A stretch of 64,000 nt of DNA from a virus. Numbering within the stretch: position 1 is the first letter of the stretch; each line of letters opens with the position of its first letter. The translations under genes and the position numbers were made by a program. Where the stretch lies: positions 1-64,000 of the IMG/VR virus record IMGVR_UViG_3300025326_000029. One strand, written 5' to 3'. The notes under the pieces were generated by a model that searched no databases, was not told the origin of the DNA, and saw nothing but the letters and a program-made list of their open reading frames with translations. Shown in pieces: positions 15,705 through 24,665 of this stretch.

Positions 15705-16510
15705 CCAACTTCCTCTCGCAACAACGACATCAACTCCCAACCAAAATAAAATTCTTCCAAGCTATGAGCGTTCTCCCGTACGACAATTTCTTTTACTTCA
15801 TCTTTGATATCTTCACCGAGAGCAACAAGTTTCAAATTACGCTCAACCTTTTCGCTATTAATACCAAGCCGACGAATTTCCTCATCTCTCCAGCATGGAT
15901 TCAATTTGCAAATCGCAGAAGCAGCCGGACGACTAAGTAATCCCGGCACACCATCAGAAGAGCATCCCACCAATGCTTTATAAAGACGATATGAAGAAGG
16001 AGAAAAGCCATGCTCCACCTCAAACTCCATCCGCCCATAGGGAACAGAACCCGGAGCCGCATAAATCAAAACATCTTCTTCGGAGAGAAGCTGACGCAAG
16101 TCATGATCAGCAGTCAAAATCGCGATTCGCTTCCCAATAAAACTTCTAACTAAAAGCGCAATCGCATCATCAGCTTCCCCGCCGTGAACCGCGACGGGAT
16201 GATAACCCTTCAAAACTGACCACTGCGGAATAGCATCAACCTGTTCTGTCACCCACCATTCGCTACGATCCGATCTAGATGCCTTATATTCATTCCAGAA
16301 CAGTCTTCGTCGAGAAGCACCGCCACCTTCCATCGCCACATAAACTGTCTCTGCTCTTAAATCACGAACCATCGCATCCACCAACCGAATAAAACCGTAA
16401 AGCCCTCCCAAGCTGACACCATCGCTCCTACAGAAATGGTTGAGCTTGCGAGCACAACGTGCATAAACGTTCATCGCATCCACAAGCAAAATCGGCGGCG
16501 CCAGTGTCAA
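15701..16510 (-). CDS. 5'-3' exonuclease (FEN/PIN family)
   Basis: A 269-aa protein starting at TTG. Acidic metal-binding positions follow the FEN order: ILLVDAMNVY (residues ~8-17), VYVAMEGGGASRRRLFWNEY with basic arch residues (~55-75), GGEADDAIALL (~110-120) and ILTADHDLRQLL (~129-140). A helix-hairpin-like region, ALVGCSSDGVPGLL, follows. It would remove RNA primers and flaps during replication beside the phage DnaE. It is downstream of RecA with a 77-aa gene between. In the second motif a glycine-rich MEGGG replaces the usual FDG. Confidence 0.85.
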   Translation of the reverse strand: MTLAPPILLVDAMNVYARCARKLNHFCRSDGVSLGGLYGFIRLVDAMVRDLRAETVYVAMEGGGASRRRLFWNEYKASRSDRSEWWVTEQVDAIPQWSVLKGYHPVAVHGGEADDAIALLVRSFIGKRIAILTADHDLRQLLSEEDVLIYAAPGSVPYGRMEFEVEHGFSPSSYRLYKALVGCSSDGVPGLLSRPAASAICKLNPCWRDEEIRRLGINSEKVERNLKLVALGEDIKDEVKEIVVRENAHSLEEFYFGWELMSLLREEVG

Positions 16511-16513
16511 GAT

Positions 16514-16747
16514 CTAGTAAGAGGCCCAAGTGTGCCCGATCGTGCCGTCTCCTTTGACCAGTGACGTCTTACCGACCCACTCGCCATCCGTTGCACCGCC
16601 ACCTTTAGTAGCGTAATCTGCATTACCAGCTACAATTGCGCTCACCGTCTGACTGTCATAAACAGTAGTAACAAAACCAAACGTCTGAGCTACTCCCTGC
16701 ACTGAATCTCCAGCAAAAACTCTAATCTTAGTACCAACTCTAGCCAT
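16514..16747 (-). CDS. Small glycine-rich protein of unknown function
   Basis: A 77-aa protein with a strong AAAGGAG site 5 nt before ATG. The sequence is small-residue and beta-rich (MARVGTKIRVFAGDSVQGVA... ending GDGTIGHTWASY), more like a virion decoration or SH3-type fold than a replication protein. It is nevertheless placed between RecA and the FEN nuclease. No family recognised. Confidence 0.6.
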   Translation of the reverse strand: MARVGTKIRVFAGDSVQGVAQTFGFVTTVYDSQTVSAIVAGNADYATKGGGATDGEWVGKTSLVKGDGTIGHTWASY

Positions 16748-16758
16748 TTACACTCCTT

Positions 16759-17778
16759 TTAAGCCGCTCGAAGCTTTTCTCGCACCTGTTCGGCAAATTC
16801 AGGATGCAAGCCAATATATTCACGCAAACTTGGCTCTCCATGTAGCCGTTCTCCATCTGGAGCTGTGTACCAACCTCCCCTACCACCACCGTTAATCAAG
16901 CCATGAAATTTGGCTGCCTTAACTAACTCCCAAGTTAGATCCCAACCACCACTAGCAAAATCATAACGCATCCTGGCTGTACGTAGTGGGCGACAAACTC
17001 TAGACTTGACTACTCGAGCTATCATTTCAATCCCCTCCGGCTCAGCCATCTCAGATGCCCCTTTCTGCATGGGAGCTTCTGGATCAAGACGGCCATCCGC
17101 AGTCCGATAAAGCCAAGTCGCTCGCTTAAAGTAAACTGTCATCGAGGAAACAAAATCAATAAACCGACCCCCTGGAGAATGCTCTCCACCAGTTTGACCA
17201 AAAGAATCTCGAGCTTGATTAATCATGATAACTGCATTATCAACGGCAAGTTTATCATGAACTCTAATAAGCACTTTTCCCCAAGCTCTAGCACTTAATC
17301 CTCGCTGCCACTCCTCAACTTTTGCGTTAAGAGCGTCAACTGAGATTGCATTGGCGAGAGAGTCAACTATATGTACATGATAAGTGCTAAGTAGCGACTC
17401 CATCATATCGCCAATAGATTCAATTTTTACTTCCTCAACAACACGAAAGCGATCACTACTCAGATCAATTCCTTGCTTGCTAACAAAATCAGGATCGAAT
17501 TGCTTCTCGATATTGTAATAGCATACCCCAAGACCCATCTTCATTGCATTACGCGTAACGTTCCACCCAGTAAGAGACTTACCGCTAGAAATCCCTCCCC
17601 ACAAATGTGTCCAACGCCCCATTGGTATCCCGCCACCTGTAGCATGGTCAAGCTCATGACTACCTGTACTAATTCGAGCGATAGGAGGAGCATCTATCCC
17701 AGAATGTATTGAACCTACGCCATATTTCTTTTCAATAGCAGCAAATACAAAACTAGCTTGCGACGGGTCTACCGGCAT
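16759..17778 (-). CDS. recA: RecA-like recombinase
   Basis: A 339-aa RecA-fold protein. Residues ~33-50 hold the STGSHELDHATGGGIPMG entry. Walker A is GGISSGKS at ~61-68. The YYNIEKQFDPDFVSKQGID segment carries the catalytic Glu, and Walker B is VHIVDSLANAIS. A disordered-loop region with GGEHSPGGRFIDF matches L2-type loops. It starts 26 nt inside the end of dnaE with GGGAGAGG upstream. It is expected to coat ssDNA and promote strand exchange with the phage SSB and nucleases. The C-terminal ~70 residues (Trp/Gly-rich) are not typical of bacterial RecA. Confidence 0.9.
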   Translation of the reverse strand: MPVDPSQASFVFAAIEKKYGVGSIHSGIDAPPIARISTGSHELDHATGGGIPMGRWTHLWGGISSGKSLTGWNVTRNAMKMGLGVCYYNIEKQFDPDFVSKQGIDLSSDRFRVVEEVKIESIGDMMESLLSTYHVHIVDSLANAISVDALNAKVEEWQRGLSARAWGKVLIRVHDKLAVDNAVIMINQARDSFGQTGGEHSPGGRFIDFVSSMTVYFKRATWLYRTADGRLDPEAPMQKGASEMAEPEGIEMIARVVKSRVCRPLRTARMRYDFASGGWDLTWELVKAAKFHGLINGGGRGGWYTAPDGERLHGEPSLREYIGLHPEFAEQVREKLRAA

Positions 17779-20700
17779 TTGCCTCTCCCTTTTTCAACGC
17801 ATTTACCAACTTTTCAATTTCACATGCAGTATCAGCAAGCACTGACCCCCTCTCTCTATCTTTTCGCCCGCCAACTATAACTATCTCACCAGAAAGCAAA
17901 AACCCCTTATATCTCATATATGGTTCAGCAAAAAATGTACATGAATACATATTCTCACCATACATTAGATCAACAAAAGCCATCTGACCGCGCTTGCTTT
18001 TGATCTCTCTTACGCTGATAACTTCTCCTGCGACAGTAACACGAGATCCGGGAGGTAGCTGTTCGATCTCATCAGATGAATGTATTCTAGCATCTATTAT
18101 ATCTTTATAACGCGACAGCTCTGATCCTCCACTAAGCGCAAAGCCAAGAATCTTTCGCTCTGCTTTCGCACAATCACGTTGCTCCCAATCGGCCCTACCA
18201 CCAATTGAATCAAACGCGCCACAATCATGAAGATTCTGTCTAGCGCGAGAATTACACCTTCGCGACATAACTCGTTGCTTAAAATCATCCAGCGAATAGA
18301 ACGGGCGCTTATCAATAATTTCTCCTATAGCTGCATCACCAACATAAGCAACAGGAGAAAGGCCAAAACGAATTGCATTAGTGTCTAATGTAAAGCTAAG
18401 TTCGGACGCGTTTATGTCTGGAGGAAGAATGTTGATCCCATGTGTAGTCGCCTCTCTGATTACTTTTGCCAATTTATCAGGCTCATAAGACATCAAAGCG
18501 GCGTAAAATTCTAACGGATAACGCAATTTAAGCCACATGTCGCGATAGGCTTCCATAGCATACCCTGCTGCATGCGAGCGATTGAATGAGTACTGGGAGA
18601 AGAAGATAACTTGCTTCCACACCCAATACGCGAAGTCCTTCTGCGAATGACCGAGGTTGGAACACACATCTGCGACAAATTCTTCCCCTTTTTGGCGCAA
18701 CTCTTTCGCTCCGCGTGGATCACGTAACGCTCCTTTTCCAATCGTATGTCTAAGTTCATCCGCTCTCGCTGGTGTCCATCCAGCCAGTTTAGAAGTCACT
18801 TGAACTACCTGTTCTTGAAAGACAATAATCCCGTACGTACGTTCTACAAAAGGCGTTGCTGGTCCCCATTGATCAAGATCGTAAGGCTTCCTTCCATTTT
18901 TTCTATCTCCATACAAATAGGCAGTACCTGAATCAAGAGGACCTGGACGATACAATGCATTTGCAGCAACAAGATCAGTGAAGCTTGTAGGTTTGATTTG
19001 TCGCAGCAAGCCGGTGATTCCCAATGACTCAAACTGAAAAACACCCAACGTCATTCCGTGGCCGAAAGCATCAATTACATCATTTTCAGCAGCATCTTGA
19101 TCAACGATGACAGGAAAACTATCAATGTCTTCAAAGTCGATTTTTATTCCATGACGTTGTTCTATTAGCCCCATTGCATAATCGCGTCTAGTCAACGCAT
19201 CAGTAGCTAATACATCAATTTTTACAAAGCCATATTTAACAATTGGCGTCTGCGACCACTGTGTGATCACATGACCATCTTTCGCTTTCATCGTGGGCAT
19301 ATACTCATAAATCGGCCTATCTGCTACAACAACACCACCAGGATGACGGGAGTTAGTCTTGGTCTGTCCCTCAATCCTGACAGCATGTTTCCAGACATGC
19401 GGATATTTTTCAGCAAAAGCTGCTACGCCAGAAATACTAAGCGCCGTTTCAAGCGTTGTGTCTCCATCAACACCTTCCAACAACGAAGTGACGTGCGCAG
19501 ATTCAGGGAAAGGAATTTTCAACACTCGAGAGACATCCTTAATTGCAGTCCGCATACCAAACGTAACATAACTAGCAATATCACTGACATTATCTCGCCC
19601 CCAGCGATCAGCAAGATAAGATTTGATTTCATTACGCCGATCATGCTGAAAGTCAATATCAACATCAGGTTGTTCTGCTCGATGCTCGTTTAAAAAACGC
19701 TCAAACAACAATTCGTGCCCGATCGGATCAACAGAAGTAATACGACAGAGAAAGGCGACCAACGACCCCGCAGCAGACCCTCTCCCCGCTCCAACTGCAA
19801 TTGGTCGTCCTGGCGCCTCAAACTTCGCCCATCTCACTGCGTCAGCAATGATAGCCATATAAGAAAGAGAATCCATTCGACGCATAACATCGAGTTCTTC
19901 TTCCATTCTCTTTCGATATTGAGCATCATCTTCTTTATGCAGTCTTTTCAGCCCTTCTTCGCACCAACTTCTCAATGCTTGCTCTGAGTTACCAGCTTGA
20001 GAAGAGAAACGAGGAATCTTGGGACTACGATCCAACTCAAGAAAATGTGAATGCGACACTATAAGATTGGTATTACTTATTGCTTCTGTAACTAAGTGAG
20101 CTGGTAGCTCTGGATGATGATGAGCGAAAGCAGCTAACGTTTCCTCTTTAGACATAACATAAAAACTATTTCCAGAGAAGGAAAGATAATCGTCGCCTTT
20201 TTCTCTTGCCGCCTCCCTTGTCTTAAGAGTTTGCCCAGTGCTACACATCACAAGCACATCATGTGTGCCTGCCCATTCTTCATAAGGGTAGTGAACATCG
20301 CAAGTAGCTACTAAAGGAAGACCATACTTTTGCGCGAAGGAGGCTAAATGCAAATTAGCGACCTTCTGCTCAGGAATATCATGCGGTTGAATCTCCACAA
20401 AAAGACGATCACCGAAGATCGAAACCATCCTCTTAAGCGCAGTCACCGCCTCTTCTTCATTCCCCTGTAGAAGCATGGCGGGAATAAAACCACTAAGACA
20501 GCTCGTGAAAGCTACTAGCCCATCAGAATAACGCTCAAGCAGATCCCAATCAACACAAGGTCTATAATAAAAATAATCTGATCTATAGGAAGCCGTGCTT
20601 AGTCTAATTAGATTTTTCCAACCATTCATATTTATCGCCAACAACACAAGATGATACGCACGCCGATTTTGTCTATTATGTTGTTTTGCATCTTCGCGAA

Positions 20701-20905
20701 AATAAGCTTCAATGCCGGGAATTGAACGCAGCCCATACTCATCACAAGCTTCACGATGTTCAAGTATCCCGGCCATCGTGCCATGATCCGTAAGCGCGAT
20801 AGCTTCGTGTCCTAACTCTGCAGCACGTGCCACATGTAAACGAGCCTTACCGCAGCCATCTAACTGTGAATAATCACAATGCGCATGTAGATGAACGAAG
20901 CCCAC
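17753..20905 (-). CDS. dnaE: DNA polymerase III alpha subunit (DnaE-type, with PHP domain)
   Basis: A 1050-aa family C polymerase. The PHP domain is complete-looking: FVHLHAHCDYS (residues 3-13), ALTDHGT (37-43), IPGIEAYF (62-69), TCDVHYP (201-207). The polymerase core has GAGRGSAAGSLVAF (~372-385), PDVDIDF (413-419, two catalytic Asp) and the third Asp in KIDVLATDALT (~562-572). An OB-like domain is near the C-terminus (GSRVTVAGEVISV). The start is GTG with AAGAGGAGAT upstream. No Pol A or Pol B gene is present, so this is the replicative polymerase. Proofreading could come from the PHP domain, as in actinobacterial DnaE1, or from the DEDDh exonuclease next door. Confidence 0.95.
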   Translation of the reverse strand: MGFVHLHAHCDYSQLDGCGKARLHVARAAELGHEAIALTDHGTMAGILEHREACDEYGLRSIPGIEAYFREDAKQHNRQNRRAYHLVLLAINMNGWKNLIRLSTASYRSDYFYYRPCVDWDLLERYSDGLVAFTSCLSGFIPAMLLQGNEEEAVTALKRMVSIFGDRLFVEIQPHDIPEQKVANLHLASFAQKYGLPLVATCDVHYPYEEWAGTHDVLVMCSTGQTLKTREAAREKGDDYLSFSGNSFYVMSKEETLAAFAHHHPELPAHLVTEAISNTNLIVSHSHFLELDRSPKIPRFSSQAGNSEQALRSWCEEGLKRLHKEDDAQYRKRMEEELDVMRRMDSLSYMAIIADAVRWAKFEAPGRPIAVGAGRGSAAGSLVAFLCRITSVDPIGHELLFERFLNEHRAEQPDVDIDFQHDRRNEIKSYLADRWGRDNVSDIASYVTFGMRTAIKDVSRVLKIPFPESAHVTSLLEGVDGDTTLETALSISGVAAFAEKYPHVWKHAVRIEGQTKTNSRHPGGVVVADRPIYEYMPTMKAKDGHVITQWSQTPIVKYGFVKIDVLATDALTRRDYAMGLIEQRHGIKIDFEDIDSFPVIVDQDAAENDVIDAFGHGMTLGVFQFESLGITGLLRQIKPTSFTDLVAANALYRPGPLDSGTAYLYGDRKNGRKPYDLDQWGPATPFVERTYGIIVFQEQVVQVTSKLAGWTPARADELRHTIGKGALRDPRGAKELRQKGEEFVADVCSNLGHSQKDFAYWVWKQVIFFSQYSFNRSHAAGYAMEAYRDMWLKLRYPLEFYAALMSYEPDKLAKVIREATTHGINILPPDINASELSFTLDTNAIRFGLSPVAYVGDAAIGEIIDKRPFYSLDDFKQRVMSRRCNSRARQNLHDCGAFDSIGGRADWEQRDCAKAERKILGFALSGGSELSRYKDIIDARIHSSDEIEQLPPGSRVTVAGEVISVREIKSKRGQMAFVDLMYGENMYSCTFFAEPYMRYKGFLLSGEIVIVGGRKDRERGSVLADTACEIEKLVNALKKGEANAGRPVAS

Positions 20906-20936
20906 CTAATCTCCTCTTAATCCGAATGATTAGCAA

Positions 20937-21071
20937 TCAATGATCGCTACTTACTATTACCCACGTAGCGCGACGACAGAACGAACAAAGTATTGATCCC
21001 AAACGAATCAAACAGCTATCAACTTGCCCTCCGCAAGAGATACATTTCTTCGCTTCTTCTAAATAATCCAT
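20937..21071 (-). CDS. Small two-CxxC zinc-ribbon protein
   Basis: A 44-aa frame filling the gap between dnaE and the next gene. It starts ATG at 21071 (MDYLEEAKKCISCGGQ...) and ends TGA at 20939-20937. Two CxxC pairs, CISCG (residues 10-14) and CSFCR (29-33), spaced by 15 residues, form a plausible zinc ribbon. The ribosome binding site is weak. Several other tiny zinc-binding proteins lie in this replication module, which makes it believable. Function unknown. Confidence 0.5.
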   Translation of the reverse strand: MDYLEEAKKCISCGGQVDSCLIRLGSILCSFCRRATWVIVSSDH

Positions 21072-21094
21072 TGTTATCACGCTAAGCGTTATCA

Positions 21095-21337
21095 TTACTT
21101 TGGTTTTCTATCAGAGTCCCAAACCTTTATCGCTGGCATTGGCATAGATACTATCTGTCCGCGTGTTAATTTTTCAGCAGATACGCTTTCTAAACCAATA
21201 TAACCTAAATCATTAAACTGTTTGGAGTCACATTCTGGACAATGCGAAAAATTTCTTGGATACATTCCAGCGCCTAACAAGGTAACAAACCCACATTGAA
21301 CACATCGCAACCCGCGACAAGCCCATGCTTCAGCCAT
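21095..21337 (-). CDS. Zinc-ribbon protein
   Basis: An 80-aa protein. The first cysteine pair is CVQCG (residues ~13-17) and the second HCPECDS (~32-38), a rubredoxin/zinc-ribbon layout. The C-terminal half (VSAEKLTRGQIVSMPMPAIK) is unassigned. The ATG at 21337 is preferred over 21343 because GGAAGGT lies 8 nt upstream. It overlaps the exonuclease gene by 8 nt. It may bind nucleic acid or a replisome partner. Confidence 0.6.
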   Translation of the reverse strand: MAEAWACRGLRCVQCGFVTLLGAGMYPRNFSHCPECDSKQFNDLGYIGLESVSAEKLTRGQIVSMPMPAIKVWDSDRKPK

Positions 21338-21887
21338 TAACATTCACCTTCCACAACTTTTCACTATAAAACGCTAATTCTTTGATACACAACCGCAAAT
21401 CAGCCATTGCTCTATGTGGAGAACCTTCATGACGAACGAGATTAGGAAGCCACATCTTGCAGCAGGAACGAATCGTAGAGACATCAAGGTTTCTATAATG
21501 AACATAATCAAGAACCCATGGCAGTTTTTCAACCAAAAACGCCCGGTCAAAGTGAATTCCAGAACCAGCTAACAACGGTTTCTTTTCTAAGTCAGTAGAA
21601 ATAGATTTTAAAAATGTTCTAATTGTCTCAGAGAAAACTTCTGGCAAACAACCAGTAACAACTTCTTTTAACAATCCGCTCTTGCTATGCATCATAATCA
21701 CTTCAGAAGTCATCTCCAACATATTAACAGGAACGCGCTGTATAGCTTCCATCTCTGCTTTTATATTCAATTTTTCGTCAGTAAGCACAAAAGCTATTTC
21801 TAAAATATGATCTATCTCGGGACGCAACCCTGAAGTCTCAAGATCACAAAAAAGCAATGATGATATTTGATTATTTTTACGATTCAT
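21330..21887 (-). CDS. DEDDh 3'-5' exonuclease (oligoribonuclease / DnaQ-like)
   Basis: A 185-aa protein. ATG at 21887 overlaps the glycosylase stop as ATGA. ExoI motif LLFCDLETSGL (D15, E17), ExoII GSGIHFDRAFL, and ExoIII with HRAMADLRLCI are all present. The HYRNLDVSTI segment and the HRAMADLR form are closer to oligoribonuclease than to the epsilon subunit. It could degrade short RNA or DNA oligomers. Because it lies two small genes upstream of dnaE and no other proofreading subunit is visible, a proofreading role is a reasonable alternative. Confidence 0.85.
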   Translation of the reverse strand: MNRKNNQISSLLFCDLETSGLRPEIDHILEIAFVLTDEKLNIKAEMEAIQRVPVNMLEMTSEVIMMHSKSGLLKEVVTGCLPEVFSETIRTFLKSISTDLEKKPLLAGSGIHFDRAFLVEKLPWVLDYVHYRNLDVSTIRSCCKMWLPNLVRHEGSPHRAMADLRLCIKELAFYSEKLWKVNVNG

Positions 21888-22396
21888 CGCGACACAAGAC
21901 CATATAGCCAAGATGCTTCATCACATAAAAATTCTTTGCCATCGCAACTTCCACACCAGCGAACATGGCGATCAAGCTCATCTTCCGCCCAGGCAAGCAG
22001 ACCAGGGTCTTCCGATTCAATCCGCTCAACCAATTCACCCAAGACAAAGATTCTGTATGAATCGAGCGCTCTAGCATCAACGCCGCACATTTGCGCGACA
22101 GCTTCTACTGGTGGAAGCTTCCTTTCAGCATTCTGCGCTCGCATAGTGACTGTCAGCCAATCTCGAGAGAGCAGGACTAGCACATTAGCTTGCTCACGCT
22201 GCAAAACAAATCGCGCCGCCAACTCTCTCGGATTGGCTTCTGCCAGTCTCTTCGGGAGGGGGAACGCCTCAAAAAGACCAGCTTCTAGCACGACGCTTAC
22301 TTGTCGCCGTGTCAACCCTTTCAGGAGATAGCAGCAAACAAGCAGCTTCCACGGTTCGCGTGCATACGTCTCCTGAAGAAGTTTTTCTATAACCAC
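21884..22396 (-). CDS. MBD4-like HhH-GPD DNA glycosylase
   Basis: A 170-aa protein starting at GTG. Residues 12-40 (AREPWKLLVCCYLLKGLTRR, then QVSVVLEAG) match the PWKLLIA...LN beginning of HhH-GPD repair enzymes. The catalytic Asp is predicted at D112 in RALDSYRIF, equivalent to the NDSYRIF of MBD4. The Gly-rich hairpin before it (QMCGVDA) is degenerate relative to the usual G-x-G-x-Y. A C-terminal cysteine set (WCGSCDGKEFLC) may bind metal. Known relatives excise T or U from G mismatches arising by deamination. It is coupled (ATGA) to the exonuclease gene. Whether it repairs phage DNA or attacks modified DNA is unknown. Confidence 0.65.
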   Translation of the reverse strand: MVIEKLLQETYAREPWKLLVCCYLLKGLTRRQVSVVLEAGLFEAFPLPKRLAEANPRELAARFVLQREQANVLVLLSRDWLTVTMRAQNAERKLPPVEAVAQMCGVDARALDSYRIFVLGELVERIESEDPGLLAWAEDELDRHVRWCGSCDGKEFLCDEASWLYGLVSR

Positions 22397-22479
22397 TCAA
22401 ATGCTTCAATCTGACTGACAAGCATCCAAGTAGATATAAATCCTTGCATGCCACAAGTAATAACCAATTCTCGCGCCAT
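22387..22479 (-). CDS. Possible 30-aa mini-protein
   Basis: A short frame (MARELVITCGMQGFISTWML... ending EAFEWL) fills the otherwise empty gap between the SSB-like and glycosylase genes and overlaps the latter's GTG by 10 nt. The ribosome binding site is poor. It is listed because genes here are otherwise packed without gaps. It could be chance. Confidence 0.3.
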   Translation of the reverse strand: MARELVITCGMQGFISTWMLVSQIEAFEWL

Positions 22480-22484
22480 ATTAA

Positions 22485-23210
22485 CTACGTTCTTGTCGCG
22501 AGAAAAGGATTCACTTCATGTTGTACGCTCGAAGAACTTTGTGCCTGCCAAGCAGTTTGCCCCTTCCCCCAATCATCCAATGACGGGGGTGTCGCTCGTT
22601 CGCGCAAATCAGGCTTAGCTTCTGCAAGCTTACGATCTTCATCGGACATCGGCGTAGCCCGTGTCTCTCCATCTTCACCGACAACAGGCTCGATGTAATA
22701 CTTCGTATTATTCATATTCGCACCCCTACGTTCGATCCGAAAATCTCTCGTTGTAAGACCTTTGTAGGTTGCATTCTTACCGTCAAGCTCTTCAAAAACG
22801 GTAATTCCAGCCTCCCAAGTAAAAATCTGATCTGCTCTCCCTTCGAAAATAACTTGATTCATCGCGTCACGAACAACATTATTTTGTTCATCGCGTTTTG
22901 CGACCGGAGCATCACGATAAATCAAATTTACCCAACCACGAAAACGACGAGAATATTGGTTAGCACAACCTGGACAAGCTTCGCCTTTCCGTTGCTGATC
23001 GCGACAAGGGATATGATCTCCAGGTTTGCGTCCATCTCCTCGCGGCACCTCATGACACCACGCCCAAACAACTTCTTCGTCTTGCTCCAAAAAACGAACG
23101 ACGGCGCTTTCGCCGTCTCTCAATCTAAAAAACTTACCACCGCCGCCAGACGCCAATTTTGCATTTCTTTCTGCAGCTGCCTGTCGGACGCCGTCAAATC
23201 CCTGTGGCAT
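22485..23210 (-). CDS. Single-stranded DNA-binding protein (T4 gp32-like)
   Basis: A 241-aa protein. Start ATG at 23210 has AAGGAG 4 nt upstream; an in-frame TTG at 23330 lacks one. N-terminal MPQGFDGVRQAAAERNAKLA precedes an OB-like body (KFFRLRDGESAVVRFLEQDE). A gp32-type zinc region follows, with CHEV, then HIPCRDQQRKGEACPGC near residues 50-80. The acidic/Gln/Ser-rich C-terminus (TAWQAQSSSSVQHEVNPFL) resembles the protein-interaction tail of SSBs. Its position next to primase and polymerase genes supports the role. The 162 nt upstream (23211-23372) contain no better gene. Confidence 0.75.
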   Translation of the reverse strand: MPQGFDGVRQAAAERNAKLASGGGGKFFRLRDGESAVVRFLEQDEEVVWAWCHEVPRGDGRKPGDHIPCRDQQRKGEACPGCANQYSRRFRGWVNLIYRDAPVAKRDEQNNVVRDAMNQVIFEGRADQIFTWEAGITVFEELDGKNATYKGLTTRDFRIERRGANMNNTKYYIEPVVGEDGETRATPMSDEDRKLAEAKPDLRERATPPSLDDWGKGQTAWQAQSSSSVQHEVNPFLATRT

Positions 23211-23372
23211 GATACTCCTTCCGTCCTGATTTAATACTATTACGCGAAATGAAGGCACAACCAACTGGCAAGACGCCATTTTCGAGCCATCACCCGCACA
23301 CTGTCTTCTTATATCTTGATACATGACCAAAGCGAGCGCAAGGGCAAACTTCTCGCAAATTGCGGTTGTTGA

Positions 23373-24458
23373 CTACAGATGAAGCAATCGCTCTAGCTCA
23401 AGTAGCTGAAACGACCTTGCTGCAGCAATTCGCTCTCGCCAATAGTCACCGTCACGTAGCTGCGCAGGATCAAAGCCACCGCCATCAACAACAGCAGTAG
23501 GCATGACGGCAGAGAGTCTCGTTCCGATTCCCTGGCGCCAACGACTGCCATAGAGCGCGATCTCTCCCGCCTCATCAGCGTCCAGGAGCAAGACGAGACG
23601 CTCACAGTAAGAGCGCAGGAGCTTAAGCTGCTGATCTGAGAGGTAGCTCCCAGGAAGTCCCACAGCGTTGGCGATCCCCTCCTGACGCAGAGCGACAGCA
23701 TTCAGCTCCCCTTCGACGAGAACAAGCGCGCCGGAGCCAAGATCAGCCGAATGAAGGCCGTACACGAGGCCAGCTAACGCTGGCAGAGGGAAGCCGTATC
23801 GAACCGGACCGCCCTCACGATCACCAAGCACCCTGTATCGAGGCTGCTCATCGAGAACATGTGTTCGCGCCTTGAAACCGATCAACCGTCCTATGTGATC
23901 GCGTAGAGCGAAGCAGAGCCTGCCGGTAAGAGGATCGCAACCAAACTCATGTCGATCCAGGATCTCGGCAGAGAAGCCACGCATGAAGGCATATGAAACC
24001 CAGCCAGGAACACGTACGCCAGAGCGCCAAGCTTCCTCAGCGGCGCTCCAGTCTGTCGCCCGTTCCTGCAAGAAGACTTCTGGAAGAGGCTGTACAACCT
24101 CCTCCGAGGCTGTTCGCTTCGGGCGAAGGATTGCCTCAAGTTCATCCAACAGACTGCTCGCTGACTCTTTGAAGCCGTTTTCATAGCGCTCACGCAACCA
24201 TCTAGCAGCGAGAAGAGGAGAACAGCCTTCAAGCTCAGCAAGAAACGTAATAGCGTTCCCTTGTGCGCCACAACTCCAACACTTAAAAGCTGTTGTTTTT
24301 AGACTCATGGCCGCACTAGGATTTTGATCGCCGCGTCTGTGATCGGGGAATGGACAACTATAATTCGCCTGCAACCCTCTATTCGAACCTACAACAGAGA
24401 TATTTCTGATCCCCAACGACTCCAACATATCAATCACATCAATAGAAGCAATGTCCAC
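23373..24458 (-). CDS. dnaG: DNA primase (CHC2 zinc finger and TOPRIM)
   Basis: A 361-aa protein starting at GTG. The zinc finger is C35-x4-H40 (CPFPDH), then C60-x2-C63 (CWSCGAQG). The TOPRIM domain spans roughly residues 243-310, with LVLVEGELNAVAL (catalytic Glu) and LVLLLDADEAG (DxD). It is shorter than bacterial DnaG (~600 aa) and lacks a helicase-interaction domain, as is usual in phages. It makes RNA primers alongside the DnaB-like helicase encoded just upstream. GC content is clearly higher than in the neighbouring helicase and initiator genes. Confidence 0.93.
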   Translation of the reverse strand: MDIASIDVIDMLESLGIRNISVVGSNRGLQANYSCPFPDHRRGDQNPSAAMSLKTTAFKCWSCGAQGNAITFLAELEGCSPLLAARWLRERYENGFKESASSLLDELEAILRPKRTASEEVVQPLPEVFLQERATDWSAAEEAWRSGVRVPGWVSYAFMRGFSAEILDRHEFGCDPLTGRLCFALRDHIGRLIGFKARTHVLDEQPRYRVLGDREGGPVRYGFPLPALAGLVYGLHSADLGSGALVLVEGELNAVALRQEGIANAVGLPGSYLSDQQLKLLRSYCERLVLLLDADEAGEIALYGSRWRQGIGTRLSAVMPTAVVDGGGFDPAQLRDGDYWRERIAAARSFQLLELERLLHL

Positions 24459-24482
24459 AAGTCACACCTTCGTTATAAGTTC

Positions 24483-24665
24483 CTACAGTACGTCCCCGAC
24501 CCTGAACCCATACTCTTCTTCTTCATCAAGCAGTGGCAGATCAATAGCGCATTCAATATGCACCCAAAGATCAGATTCTGTTTCAAAATAATCAATATCA
24601 TCGCCCTCATAAATATCTTCACCACACACATAACAACGTCCATCATAAGGAGCCTTTAGCATCAT
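24483..24665 (-). CDS. Small acidic zinc-finger protein
   Basis: A 60-aa protein overlapping the helicase stop as ATGA, with GGAGGT upstream. CYVCGEDIYEGDDIDYFE carries a CxxC and WVHIECA supplies H and C, giving a C-C-H-C zinc site of the LIM/PHD-like small-finger kind. The C-terminus is very acidic (LLDEEEEYGF). It lies between helicase and primase genes and may modulate them. Confidence 0.6.
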   Translation of the reverse strand: MMLKAPYDGRCYVCGEDIYEGDDIDYFETESDLWVHIECAIDLPLLDEEEEYGFRVGDVL

